A DNA stretch of 64,000 nt from Anthostomella pinea. Taxonomy: Eukaryota > Ascomycota > Sordariomycetes > Xylariales > Xylariaceae. Positions within the stretch are counted from its first letter, which is position 1. Each line of letters begins with the position of its first letter. Shown here in pieces: positions 1 through 11,468 of the stretch. A program made the translations under genes and the position numbers. The stretch is from NCBI GenBank assembly GCA_963556695.1, contig CAUWAG010000004.1, positions 2,542,001-2,606,000 of the forward strand. The letters run 5' to 3'. The notes beneath the pieces were generated by a model that made no database searches, was not told where the DNA came from, and worked only from the letters and a program-made list of their open reading frames with translations.

Positions 1-173
1 TCATCGCGGTAGAACAGCAAGCTCCCGCTCCAGAATACACATCCTTCGTAAAGTCGTCAGCCCAACCCCTATTGTATAGTCCACCCTTGCCACCCTTCCA
101 CCTCTTTCCACCTTACCACCCATTTCTCTCCTTTCCACCCCATTCTCCTTTCCTTCGTCTCCACCCCATACCC

Positions 174-1964
174 TCACAGCCCATCCTGCCGCTTCCGCGT
201 CTTCCCTCGGGGTCTGCGGACGACAGCAGGTATAATAATCACGGGCTCCATAGCCCCGCCACCCACGAAGTTTCCTCTGCCGCGGCCCCGGCCACCCCCA
301 CCGCCGCGTCCGCCTCCCCTGGCCCACACTCCGCCGCCGCCGCCTGGCATCGGGGGTGGTGGGGGCGGTGGTACGCCTGCGGTCCCGGGCGATGGATGGA
401 TGCCCTGGGATGCCTCCTGCTGCAGCTGTGGGAACGGCCACAAGTGCTGCTCTACGAACACTGCGGTGTCTGGAGTCAGTACAATAGATTTCCCAAGGGG
501 GTGTCCTCAGAGTCGTGTAATCAACTTCGCAAGATGGGAGGTTGGGCAGGCGTAGGTGGCAGCCTAGCGTAAGACGTACGCTCAAGAGACACAGAGGCAA
601 GGGGGCAGGTTGGGGTGCTACTCACTGCCGGGCTCGATCATGTCTTCCCAGAGTTCGGGAAGGATGACGATACGCGGGGTCTCCTGTACCGGCGGCCCAG
701 GTGCAGGTGCGAATACCGACGGAAAAACAACCTCAGGAGGCGTCGGAGCCGGTGGGATGGTAGAGCCGGTCGATGAGGAGCCGGCCACAGGGACAGCCTC
801 CGATCCAGGGCTCAGTGGTGTCACCAAAGGTGTAGGTGTGTTCAAGACAGTAGTCGTCTGTGCTGCAAACGGCATATAGGGATCCATCGACGGTGGCAGC
901 GCGACGATGAGGTCGTAGCAGCCCTCGAAGACATACGGGCCGATGATGTCGACGTGAGTAAAGCAGCTTCGGATAAGACGTTCCATGCCCTGCAAGGACG
1001 AATTAGCTATATAAGCGACTCGATATGCAGTCATATTGCCAAAATACAGGCTCTACCGTCATATGAGAGAGAGTTGCCCCCTCATGCCAACAAACGACTC
1101 AACAACACCTTTCAACTGATACGGTAAGCTAAAACGGTGACTTACCCCCCAAGTGTTCGCCTTCTCCCAGGAAAAGGCATAGCTCCGACCGATGGCGTCC
1201 TTGAAGCGGATAGGAAACTTCTTGGGTGGTCTATCCGCTGACCTATGCCACCCAGGTTCTCCGTATCTGAGAGGCTGGAAAGGGGGTGGTCCTCCAGCCA
1301 AGGGCTCGTCTTCCGGTGGTCTCGGACGGGATTGAGATGAGCCGGGCTCGGACTGCTGCTCAGGCTCTGCTCTTTGTTTCTGTTTCTGCCTGCTGGTGTA
1401 CGGTGGTGAGGTTGTGTCAGAGACCACATTCTGGGCTTGGTCGCGAGTTACGGCGACGTGCTCTTGCTCCTGGCAGGATGAACGTATACAAGAGCCGGTT
1501 TCCTCTGGATCGCTGCATTCAGCATCTCCTGACAGCTTTCTCATTTCTTGTTGATCGGCTGAATGTCCAAGGGGATCCGCAACGCGAGCGAGAGTAGCCT
1601 CAGTATGCTGCTGCGACTCCAACACTCCTCCGACAGACTCTGGGTCAGGATGTCCGGTGGCCAACGGACTTTCAGCCGCAGTCATCGGGGCCTCGCCATT
1701 ATGGCTGCTCACCGGCCCGAGTGCCTCTGCCACACCCAAGTCACCAGGTTCAATGCCGTCCTCCAGTGTCTCCCCTGACGAGCACGCAGGAGTCGCAGGT
1801 TCGCTGGGCACACTCGAACGCAGACTCGCCAGACCTAGACACACCTCCGAATGCCGATGATCGATATTCGGAACACGAGCTCCACCACATGGCCCTGCAC
1901 GTGACGATGTTTCCGGGGCCTCATCGAGCGGAGCGGTCCCTGTCCAGCCTGTCGAGGCAGCCAT
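174..1964 (-). CDS. Fungal ubiquitin-like-domain protein with RGG-like tail
   Basis: Three exons on the minus strand: 1964..1146, 989..626 and 460..174, giving 489 residues. Splice sites are GTAAGT/GCAG (phase 0) and GTGAGT/GCAG (phase 1). The first half is low-complexity. The conserved part begins near residue 248 with FPIRFKDAIGRSYAF, crosses intron 1 as TWG|GMERLI, continues HVDIIGPYVFEGCYDLI and ends ELWEDMIEPGM...HLWPF, the pattern of the fungal ubiquitin-like domain found in many ascomycete hypotheticals. A Pro/Thr-rich stretch of about 75 residues interrupts the domain. The last exon encodes poly-Pro followed by a Gly/Arg-rich tail. The start is the first ATG in frame; the frame is open to a GTG at 2093, so an upstream exon is possible. 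The family has no firm molecular role. Domain call good, N terminus uncertain. Confidence 0.75.
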
Positions 1965-2422
1965 CCGTTTGCGGGCGCCCCTATAATAGCCGAGGGGCTG
2001 GCTACCTGTCTCAAGGTAAAGCAGAACCCAGAGCTGGTCCAGGTATTCGGACCCCAATAGGTTCCGCGGACGTTCCTGGTCGCCGGATTCCACTAAGTCA
2101 GTCCGCTGTCATGAAGTGGAATTAATAGAACGGGAGAAGACGGGATGATCAGGGCACGCAGCTGAGAGGTTGTCACGTTGCTAGTTGCTACTAGAGGCTC
2201 AACTACGGCTCACTGGAAGACGGGGAAGCTTCCTAGTTGCTCTTAGCGCTCCAACTAACGTGCTCCTCTCCGGCTTGGGGTACGGTAGCCAGCAGAAAGC
2301 CCGCTAAGCCCTGTCCGCCCCAGATAGCGTCCAAGCCCCACTGTGCCTTTAGGCCACCATGGTGTGAAAAAGTACTATAGTATTCGTACGATGCTAGTGT
2401 GGTACGATACTAAGGTGAGTAT
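1965..2422. other. Intergenic, 5' side of ubiquitin-like gene
   Basis: No gene recognised. The part to 2093 is open in the reading frame of the downstream gene but has no ATG. The rest has no clear motif and ends at the Copia target site AGTAT (2418-2422). Confidence 0.5.
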
Positions 2423-2572
2423 TGTTGAATGGGAGCCGGAGATAGACACCGGAAGATCTCCAGTGGGGCAGAGACGCACAGGGCATCTGACCCACCAAGA
2501 AGACAGATAATCAATCTCTGCACACAGAGCAGAACAATCAATAGCATCAATCAACATCCGTGTATTCAATAA
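2423..2572 (+). repeat. Copia left LTR
   Basis: Starts TGTTGAAT and ends ATTCAATA (intact form ATTCAACA), so the ends are short inverted repeats. It matches 7659-7807 along its length with scattered transitions. The same LTR recurs as solo copies at 10072 and 56274 and, in part, at 11108. Confidence 0.93.
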
Positions 2573-2643
2573 TTAAGAGTCTCATTGAATCTACGCAACC
2601 AGCATCCATATTTTGAATACACATATCATACAACCATTTCAAG

Positions 2644-5600
2644 ATGAATATCACAGTTCCCACCCAGAACACAACTGCGTACTATCAGTCTCGAAATGAC
2701 TTTGTCAGCTGGGGACTCTAATTCCAGAAAAGGGCTGAAGCACTTGGCATCTGGCAACATATCGAGCCAGGGGTAACTACTCTATGGCCAACAGCACCAA
2801 CGCCTCCGGATATCCTATCAGAAGAGTATTCAAAGAAGTCTATCAGAACTGCTCAAACAGCAGTGGAGGAGGGACGAGTCCTCGCTTCACACCTTACAAC
2901 AGAGAGAGCAGCTGACTTCAAGATGAACGTCGCCCTATTTGAGCACAAAGACAAGATCTATCAGCGAACCAAGACCTCCATATCCAAACTTACCAAGTGG
3001 ACTCTCAAAACTGTCGATCTTACCATACAAGGGACCAAACTACTCTCTGAACGAAACCTCCGCCAATGGTACCAAAAGCTTGCAACTGAAGGAGCCATCT
3101 ATAATGAGAACATCATGTACCAGGCCCAAGTCGATTACCGTGCCATTATATCAATAGTCAATAAAGGGATACAGAAAAAAAAAAAAGGATTTTATTAACT
3201 GGATTAAAGAGTAGGAATTGATTATGGCCAGGGCTATAAAAGCCAGGGTCCCTGAGGCTCTATCTCCAGCAACCTGGTTCAATGACTTCATAGTTGCTGT
3301 CGCCTTGATGAACCCCAATTGGTCTTCTTAAGCCAGAGCAAACAAGAAGGAAGGAGTGCTTGAAGGCAGTATTTCATACTCCTAGATAGCCTCTGACCTC
3401 CACGACAACTGGATAACAACGCGCGCCATTACCAATCCTCTGAAGGGATGAAAAGCGGGTTTCTTAGCCCTTCATGAAGAACAGCCTGACGATACAAGAG
3501 ACTCAATAGGAGACTCAATTGGAGACAAGAGAGAAAATGAGCATCCTCAAAAACAATCAGACGTAAGAGGCAGAGGCCGCAATGGAGGAAACAACAAGGG
3601 GGCTCAAGAGGTGGATCAAGAGAAGGTTCAAGAAGAGGAAATCAGGGAGCTTCTGGCAAAAGGGGCCGAGACAATAAAGAAGCTCCCTCAACCACTCAAG
3701 CATACAAGGGATGCTACTGTAAAGGGCACCACTTCACAGAGTGCTTTTACCTCTTCTCAAACAAGCGACCAAATGGATGGAAAGTCCACCATGGAGTGGA
3801 GCAAATGATCAAGATACTGCTTGAAAAGGACAACAATCTATCTGAGGAAGTGGCCCAAATTTCCAAGAGACAGACACCACGTGATTGACTCGCAGAAAGG
3901 GGTGAGAGAGTACAATATGTGCTAACACACGCAAATAAGGCAGCAGCATCTTATTTAACATATAACACAAAGTCCTCTTACGCAACCGCTCCTTACCCCT
4001 TACTCAACTCGTCAATTCTTGACTCTGGCACAACCTTACGTATCTTCAACGTTATCACTCGCTTTAACAACTTTTATAGAGCCCCAACATGTGATAGAGT
4101 ATATGCAAGAGACACCTTCATACCAATCCTAGGATACGAAGAAGTAGACATCACTGCTCATGACTCATTGGGACCATTCATCTTGACACTACGGAATGTC
4201 GCCTTCTGTGAAGGATTTGCGACAAACCTTGTATCTTTACAACAACTCAAAAAGCTTAGATATTACTGGGATAACAAACCTCCTAATAACTGTGTCAGAC
4301 AAAAGGATGATTCAGTGGTGTTCAAACTCACAGATAAGTTTGGATAATGGGTTATAGAGGACATACCCCTTGGCAAAACCAAAGCGTCCTTTGCCCTGCG
4401 GAGGAGGATGATCAACTCCAGAACAGAAAGAGCTCCAAACAAGGGTGATAAGAACCTCTGGCACTGGCCTCTAGGGCATCCTAGCCCTGAAGTAATTGCT
4501 CAGATTACAAAGCATGCTAGAGGAGTGAGAATCAAGGGTCCCTCTACTGCTCAGTGTGACGGGTGTGGCAAGGCCAAAATCAAGAAACAGACACGCAGAA
4601 CACCTAGGCAACCGTCAACCAAGCCAGATAGCATCCTGTCTATTGATTTCCTTGACCTTGAGAAGGATTCAGATGGCTACTAGAGTATTATATTTGTCAC
4701 TTACAGATACTCTGGATACGTGTAGACATACTTCCTAAAAAGGAGAACTATAGAACACATAATTGGCGCCCTTTAAAGCATTATCGGTATACTAAAAATA
4801 CAGTTCCAGATCAATATTGAGGCCATAGAAACAGACAATGAGTTCACCAAGTCAAAGGACATTAAGGACTTCATCAAAGACAATCACATCCGAATCGAGC
4901 CCTCTACACCTCATACCCAAGACCAAAATAGAGGCGCTGAACGCTCGGGAGGTATAATCAAAGCAAAAGTTCTTGCCATGCGCAGCGGAGCCAAGCTTCT
5001 AATATATCTCTGGCGTCACATCTATACTGCAGCAGTGTATCTTCACAACGGAACACTATCCTGGCACCACAACTGGAAGACCCTATATGAGATGTTCTTC
5101 CAATATCTGTCATTCCGAGACGGCCTAGTTATCCCTGACTGCAGACCAATGCATACACACCTATGAGCATATTGCTGCAAAATATTTGCAATGACTGCCA
5201 CTACACAGGAGAAGAAGGACCGCCCCAAGAAGCTGAACCCAAAAGCCTGGGTTGGCTATCTTGTGGGATATAACTTAACTAACATCTATCTGGTCTGGAA
5301 CCCATTAACCAGCAAGGTCCACGCTATGCGTGATATAATAGCAGATAAAGACCAGATGTTTTTAGGAGACTTGAGCGACCTCAAGGACGACCTTCTGCAT
5401 GTCAGCAAAGAACAACTAATACGATTTCTAAGTAGACACAAGGTGCCATCCAAAATCCTAGAGGACATTCCAGTGTACTAGGAAGATAAAGATCTTAGCA
5501 GATTAATACAGGAGCACCCAAATAGAGATGAGATGGACCTGAGTGGTAATAATACAGAAAATACTCAGAACAAAGCCAATACAAATAGTAGCAAAGGGAC

Positions 5601-7664
5601 TGATCACCCCTATATATCTGCCGTGTTTGAGCCATATCTGACCCCAGAACCCACTCCTCCGCCTGCGGTAGCACTACTGGCTGTTACTATCAGAGAGCCT
5701 GTGGAGGGCCAGGTCAGAGCATCATGCTCCCGGCGAGCAGAAGAAGGGTTAGATGCCCGCTCGTTACCTTCAACTGGGGACGCCCAGGCCATACAAAATC
5801 GCTACAGGAATTGGGGAGCAGCGTTCAATGCTGGACGTGTTGCCAATCCTGTTGGTTTGATAGATGGCAGGCCGGTGAGCAAAGCCAAGTACAACAAGTA
5901 CAGAACCTATGGCTCTCGCCCTGGGGGAGACCATCACACTAAGGAGATCATCACGGCCCAGCCTCAATACCTACAAAAATAGGGAAGATACATCAATGAT
6001 CATTGCCACCAGAGCCAAAGAACTGGCAAGGTGTCAAGAATCATCTCTACAAGGCTGAGTGGCATCAAGCCGAGGTTGACCATATCAGCAGCCATAATGA
6101 AATAGGATCATAGATAATCACTAACAAGTTAGCAATAAATAGACACCAAATTCTGGACTGTATATAGGTATACAAGTACAAGTTTGATAAGCACGGCTTC
6201 CTAAGCAAGTGCAAAGCACGCCTTGTGGTTCGCAATGACCAGCAGAATAAGAACATCTATAAGGATACCTATGCATCAACTCTCGCAGGCAGATCTTTCA
6301 GAGCCTTTATAGCAATCGCAGCTCGGTTCAATCTTGAGCTCATCCAATATGATGCCGTCAATACCTTTGTCAATGCGGACCTAGAAAAGGAAGTCTTCAT
6401 AAAAATGTCATAAGGACATCATGAATAAGGAAAGGTCCTCTTGCTAAAGAAGGCTCTATACAGATTACAGCAATCTCTTTTGTTATAGCAGAAACATTTC
6501 ACCAAAACTCTCACAGACCTTAACTTCAAACCAGTCGCTCACGAACCCTGTTGCTTCACAAAGGATGGCATGATTATCTTCTTTCATGTGAATGATATCG
6601 TGATAGCTTTCAAAGGACACCATTAGAACGCTATTAAGGCGGTCACAAAGAAGCTCAAAATTACCTATAATTTGATAAGAGGAGAGCCACTACAGTGGTT
6701 CTTAGGGATAGAGATCATCAGAGACCAAAAACAGCGGCTCATCTGGCTGTCTCAAGCCTCATATATCAACAAAATTACAAGCTATATCAACCATAACAAG
6801 AAGTGCCTAGAGATCTCTATGAAGCCTTAAGAACTTCTCCCAAGTGACGAGCTTGCCTCGCCAGCCTCAATCAACAGATATCAAAAAAAGATTGGATCAA
6901 TCCTGTACGCAGCAGTGATCACACGACTCGATATCTCCTTTGCTGCCTCTTGGCTTTCACGCTTTATTACTAACTCAAACAATTTATATGCTGTTGTTGT
7001 AGAGCATCTATTATAGTACTTGAAGGGCACTAGGTCTTTTGCTCTTCAGTTGGGGGGTGAAGATCTGTTGGAAACATAGAGCAATGCATCGTTTGCCGAC
7101 AACTGTCTTGACCAAAAAAGCTCACAAGTATATGTCATGAAGTTATTTAGAGATATCATTAGCTGGAGAGCAAACAAATAGAACACAGTGATAACCTCAA
7201 TAACAGAGGCAGAACTGTTATCCCTTGCCCAAGCAGCCAAAAAAGTGATATTTGTCTCACGGCTCCTTAGAGAAATTGGCGTATCCTTGAACTGTCCAAC
7301 TCTCTGGATCTAGTGTGACAACCAACAGACCATCAAGTTGGTGCGGAAGGGCCTCCAAACACTTCAAACAAAGCTCAAGCACATCGATATCCACAATCAC
7401 TGGTTAAGGAAAGCTCAATACAATGGGAAGATAGACGTCGAGTACGTCCGGAGTGAAATGATGCTTACAGACGGCCTGACCAAGGCACTGCTGGCACTAA
7501 AGTTCAAGACATTCAGGAAGCAAGTGAGGCTGACAGATATCCATGAGAGACTTGCAGCTGGCAAGCTACAAAAACTTAAAGATGACCTTGAAGAGGAAGA
7601 GCAACAGACTGAATGCTCAAGAACAACCCCAATGGAAAGTGTTGTTCCTAGGGGGGTGTATTAA
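2644..7664 (+). pseudogene. Copia gag-pol polyprotein remnant
   Basis: Gag begins at ATG 2644 and carries a degraded zinc knuckle near 3712-3780 (CKGHHFTECFYL). The protease DSGTT motif is at 4021. The integrase zinc-binding part has LWHWPLGHPS (about 4458) and CDGCGKAK (about 4555), followed by a core segment with TDNEF near 4830. Reverse transcriptase spans about 6220-6700 with YDAVNTFVNADLEKEV and FHVNDIVIAF; the family expects VDD, so the first catalytic Asp now reads Asn (codon 6591-6593). RNase H lies at about 7070-7450 with EAELLSLAQA and CDNQQ. Many in-frame stops (several TAG where Trp is expected) and frame changes show it cannot make a protein. The last reading frame runs into the right LTR. 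Confidence 0.9.
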
Positions 7665-7807
7665 ATGGGAGCCGGAGATAGATACCGGAAGATCTCCAGT
7701 GAGGCAGAAACGCAAAGGGCATCTGACCCACTAAGAAGACAGATAATTAATCTTTGCACACAGAGCAAAACAATCAATAGCATCAATCAACATCCGTGTA
7801 TTCAACA
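7659..7807 (+). repeat. Copia right LTR
   Basis: Starts TATTAAAT where the left LTR has TGTTGAAT (two G-to-A changes in TpG context) and ends ATTCAACA. The duplicated target AGTAT follows at 7808-7812, then about 170 bp of AT-rich DNA before the next transposon. Confidence 0.92.
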
Positions 7808-7979
7808 AGTATCGTATTAGGCAAATACAATACTAAAGGGACTAAGGTAGAAATGTAGAGACTTTTAACTAATTTTAAATTTTATATATTTAAAAGTAAA
7901 AGAAAACATGATTTATATAGCTATTAAATGTTATAATACAATAAGTATATGTTAAACTATTAATTATAGAAGTTATATA

Positions 7980-9838
7980 ACGTGGATGACAAGCGAGCGG
8001 CATTTACAAGCGAACGGCAACTTTTTACCAGCCTTTCAACTAACATGTCAAATAACTCGATCACAATGCATTTAATTCAATCTAATCAATTGGATTCTTC
8101 TTTTTCAGACGTTTCTATCTTTATTGTACAAGTTCGCATATTATGGCCAGTGTTGCCGCAAACGCCACAACTTTGCTCACGCGCTGCCGCCCTCCTCGGA
8201 CGACGACTACCTTCACCCATTTCCTGTCTTGCTAGCTCATTACCATCCTTTACAGCCTGGAGACCTACTGCATCTTCAACAGAAAGTACTCCTCCTTTCT
8301 TAGATGTTTGTTTTTTGTCCTTTGGCGTTTACTTAGTAGGTGATTGGCCTCCTCTAGCTCGCGGACCCGGGAATCAACCAAAGCGACCTTGTGCATAAGA
8401 CCGTATGTAGCTTTTGAAAATGAGCTCAACGCATCAACTATTGATGTAGGTGAGCTTCCCTGGTGGTTTCTAACTCGATTTTGGATATAAATCGACTGGT
8501 TTACCGCTTTGTTGATGGTGGTAGGCGTTTTTGAAGTCCAAGTAGTGGGTGGCAGATTGGGGTCTGGCGACGGTGTTTGTACGACAGCGACAGCATCCAG
8601 CTTCAAAATGACACTTTCTGGGTCAAAAGGAACAAGCCCAGTGGCACTAAAACCTGCTCAAATGTTTCCTGGCGTCATAGTAGCATTGTGTGTTTCACAA
8701 AATGCTGCAAGGAAGTCCTCCTTTGAAACGTGGGTTATATAGCGCCAGATGAGATCCTTAATCATGCGACTGTACGCTCGTTTGAGTGGGCTAAAACAAC
8801 TGACATCTAAAAGCTGGAGCCTGTGTGGCGAGTGGGCAGACATACAAAGGGTAATAATACTATTGTTCTGGCAATAATCCTCAAAGATCTGGGAATGGTG
8901 GCTTTCATGACCATCTAGGATGAGGAGGCGTTTACTGGCAGTCATACGCGGTCTGGTATACTTGTCGAAATGCCGAATCCATTCCAACCCAATCTCGTTC
9001 GTAGTCCAACCGTTATCGGACACAGCCACCTTCCAACCGTGTGGTAATGTCATGCCACAATACTATGACGCGAGGTGGGTTTTGCCCTATAGAATGATGA
9101 GCGGCGGGACCACCCAACCATCAGCATTAACAGCAGAAATTGCTGTAAACCATTCCCTGTTGCCTTGCTGAGCTTGTCTAGGCCTATTACGTCTTTTGAC
9201 ACTTGTAATGACCATGCCGGACCCAATAATGCCCATCATAAACCCAGTCTCGTCAAAGTTATAAATATCCGCGTCTTAGATACTATGTTTTGCGATTGCC
9301 ACCGCAATTTGGCAAAACCACACGCGATACGCGTCTGGATCTTTGTTCAAGACCCTCTGGTAGTCCATCCTTCAATAAAAACGCATCCAGAGGCCTGGTG
9401 TGTGTTTAATAAAGTTCCGCGTCCAGTTCTTTCCAACGTGTCTATCCCCACGCGCTGCCAACAATTGATTTGCCATATCTTCAACATAACTGTGCCGGGG
9501 TGGAAATGCTCGCGCATCCAGGTCAAGAATGAAGGAAAGAATGGCATTCACTTCGAAAACCGTAAGTTTTAAAGTATTAGGTATGCTATTGCGCCGTGAT
9601 GGTTGGCCGGCGGTTCTAACCTTCAAGGTATTATATGGGACATGGAAAGTCTTAGAAAGCTTGCCAATGGTAATATGAGGGCCGCGTTGCTTAGCTTGGA
9701 CAGCAAGCTGTAAGTCTGATTCACTATAACGCAATGCCATTATTGTTGGTTGATCAATTAAGAGCCTTGATTGAAAGGTTAGGTGGCTGGTGAAAAGTTG
9801 CCGTTCGCTTGTAATTGCCGCTCGCTTGTCATCCACGT
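7980..9838 (-). mobile_element. Fot1/pogo-like DNA transposon, decayed
   Basis: A 1859-bp element flanked by TA on both sides (7978-7979, 9839-9840). Terminal inverted repeats of about 54 bp (7980-8033 and 9785-9838) start ACGTGGATGAC and differ at two positions. Each TIR holds two near-identical 14-mers, ACAAGCGAGCGGCA and ACAAGCGAACGGCA, which look like paired transposase-binding boxes. Size, TA target and transposase type fit the fungal Fot1/Pot2 branch of Tc1/mariner-pogo elements. Confidence 0.93.
8086..9740 (-). pseudogene. Fot1-like transposase remnant
   Basis: Starts at ATG 9740 (MALRYSESDLQ), with an N-terminal helix-turn-helix and Tc5/CENP-B-like region (KLSKTFHVPYNTLKVR; NQLLAARGDRHVGKNW). 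The DDE-type domain shows YNFDETGF, LLILDGHESHHS and LQLLDVSCFSPLK, the three acidic catalytic positions of the family. The C-terminal part ends with a CCHC knuckle, CGVCGNTGHNMRTC (about 8129-8170). Several in-frame stops (for example after LWMRFY and within PPLIIL) and a frameshift near 8270-8290 break the gene. The transitions fit RIP. The element may have been mobilised in trans but makes no transposase itself. Confidence 0.88.
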
Positions 9839-10071
9839 TAAAGTTAATAAGTTTTATATTTTATATATCAGATTCAGGGGGCTGCACTGCGGTGTGCTGC
9901 TGACTAGTTACCTGACTAGTCACATGACACGTGGTGGTTGCTATGACTAGCACCGTGACTTATACACTGACTCAGAAAAGGATGGTCCGGAGAATCTACT
10001 CCAGTATGACCAGGTGTATTTAAATAGCTGTAGCTGCGACCTAATGTGGCAGACCTAAATATGACAATAAC

Positions 10072-10220
10072 TGTTGAATAAACGGATATTGATTGATTCT
10101 ATTGATTGTTTTACTCTGCGTGCAGAGATTGATCATCTGTCTTCTTGGTGGGTCATATGCCCTTTGCGTCTCTGCCCCACTAAAGATTTTCCGGTGTCTA
10201 TCTCCGGCTCTCATTCAATA
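10072..10220 (-). repeat. Solo Copia LTR
   Basis: A 149-bp copy of the LTR of the 2.4-kb Copia element in inverse orientation, from TGTTGAAT to ATTCAATA. It is flanked by a perfect 5-bp duplication ATAAC (10067-10071 and 10221-10225), as left by LTR-LTR recombination. Confidence 0.92.
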
Positions 10221-10296
10221 ATAACGATTGCAGCTACCGCTCAACACCACCGGCTTGTCAACCTTTGGTAATCTGACGTTATATAATTAACAGTAC

Positions 10297-10505
10297 TTTT
10301 ATACGCTATATAAATCTTTCTATGTAAAATAAAACTGAAACATAATAATTCAAAATTAGCCCTTTGATTTCTAGAATAAATTAAAATATAGATCCATACG
10401 TTTTATTTATAAATCTTTTTACGTAAAATAAGATTAAAACATAATAATTCAAAATTAACCCTCTTATTTTAGAATAAATTAAAATATAGATCCATATGTT
10501 TTATA
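10297..10505. repeat. Tandem duplication of about 110 bp, AT-rich
   Basis: Two adjacent copies with a period near 109 bp (GTAAAATAA at 10324 and 10433), each containing CATAATAATTCAAAATTA and AAATATAGATCCATA. Differences are mostly C/T. The surrounding 10.26-10.54 kb is AT-rich with no gene. Confidence 0.75.
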
Positions 10506-10541
10506 TTTATTTTAAACTTTTATTTTATCTTAAGTTATATA

Positions 10542-10775
10542 TGTGATGGTTCTACTATCTATCAGGTCTAGCGATGGTCCCTATAGTCCCCGGGTCACGT
10601 GACTGAGCACGTGACTGATTGGACGATAGGTTGATTAATGATCTGATGGGTCTGGTGGAGGACGACTGTCCACATCTAGCTGCCCACCAATTTGGGTGCA
10701 TCTCCAGATCTTTCTTTTCCTTTAACAAGAGTTCGTTATACGTCAATAGTTAATAAAGGTCCTTGTATCCTTGCA
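10542..10775. repeat. Solo LTR, TGTGATGG family, diverged
   Basis: Starts TGTGATGG and ends CTTGCA, 234 bp, flanked by ATATA on both sides (10537-10541 and 10776-10780). It shares the start, the CACGTGACT-type box and a CCCACCA...TTTGG segment with the 25484 copy. Because the flank is AT-rich, the target duplication alone is weak evidence. Confidence 0.6.
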
Positions 10776-11107
10776 ATATATTTACTTATTTAATTATAAC
10801 TTTATCTAGTTATATAAAGTCACGTAACTAGTATATAATAATATATGATGATAGTATCATAAGTTAGTATTATATTAGCCTAATACGATTTCAAAGTAAA
10901 TAATTTTCTTATTTTAAAGGTTATAACGTAGGTACTTATAAGAAAAAAAATTCTTTGCTTTTATTTTAAATAAGTTATTATAAACGTTTATATTACGTAC
11001 AATTTTAAAACCAAACAAATAAAATAAATACGTATAAAGCGGTTTCTTATATTTTTATCTTTATATTGTTTAAGTAAAAGCTATAAGCTAATCGTCCAGT
11101 ACGTTGA
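10776..11107. other. AT-rich gene-free DNA
   Basis: Strongly AT-rich, with many TA dinucleotides and no open frame; it looks like RIP-degraded repeat DNA whose identity is lost. Confidence 0.6.
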
Positions 11108-11468
11108 TGTTTGTCAGATTTGAGCCAATTGTCAGAGTGAAGTGTGTGTGTGTGTATTCCGTCTGTCTAGAGTGTCCTTGTGCGACCGTGGCAGTTTTGT
11201 GCTAGAGGGGGCTGGATCGGGACGGAACAACTGGTTCCGTTGTCTACCTGTCAAGGTGCCTTCTAGGCGTACCTTTAATCCAACAATGTTAGATGTAAGC
11301 GAGTTCAGATTATTTAGGTTGTCAGGTGTGTTCTGTTCTTCTTCTTGTTCTGCTCTGCTTCTTCGGCCTACAGAGATTGATCATCTGTCTTCTTGGTGGG
11401 TCAGATGCCCTGTGCGTCTCTGCCCCACTGGAGATCTTCCGGTGTCTATTTCGGGCTCCCATTCAACA
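11108..11468 (-). repeat. Solo LTR, long mosaic Copia type
   Basis: A 361-bp unit from TGTTTGTCAG to ATTCAACA, flanked by a perfect duplication GTTGA (11103-11107 and 11469-11473). The last 98 bp (11371-11468) are almost identical to the 5' part of the 150-bp Copia LTR (in inverse orientation); the rest is unrelated to it, apart from GTTCTGCTCTG. It is therefore an LTR of a relative with a different 3' part. Confidence 0.85.

Larger units (their letters stand above)
2423..7807 (+). mobile_element. Ty1/Copia retrotransposon, decayed, full length
   Basis: A 5385-bp element bounded by two LTRs of 150 and 149 bp and flanked by a perfect 5-bp target duplication AGTAT (2418-2422 and 7808-7812). 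The internal order is gag, protease, integrase, reverse transcriptase, RNase H, which defines Copia rather than Gypsy. A G-rich polypurine tract lies at 7651-7658 directly before the right LTR. I could not recognise the primer-binding site after the left LTR. The LTRs differ mostly by transitions, many at CpA or TpG, and the coding region has many stops, so the copy is dead. Confidence 0.93.

Noticed and set aside
1..600. 199-codon minus-strand frame at the window edge
   Set aside because: Overlaps exon 3 of the ubiquitin-like gene in another frame and has an Arg-rich, unbiased composition.
9890..10071. Possible LTR remnant rich in CTAGTCA and CACGTG boxes before the 10072 solo LTR
   Set aside because: No defined ends or target duplication found; left unassigned.
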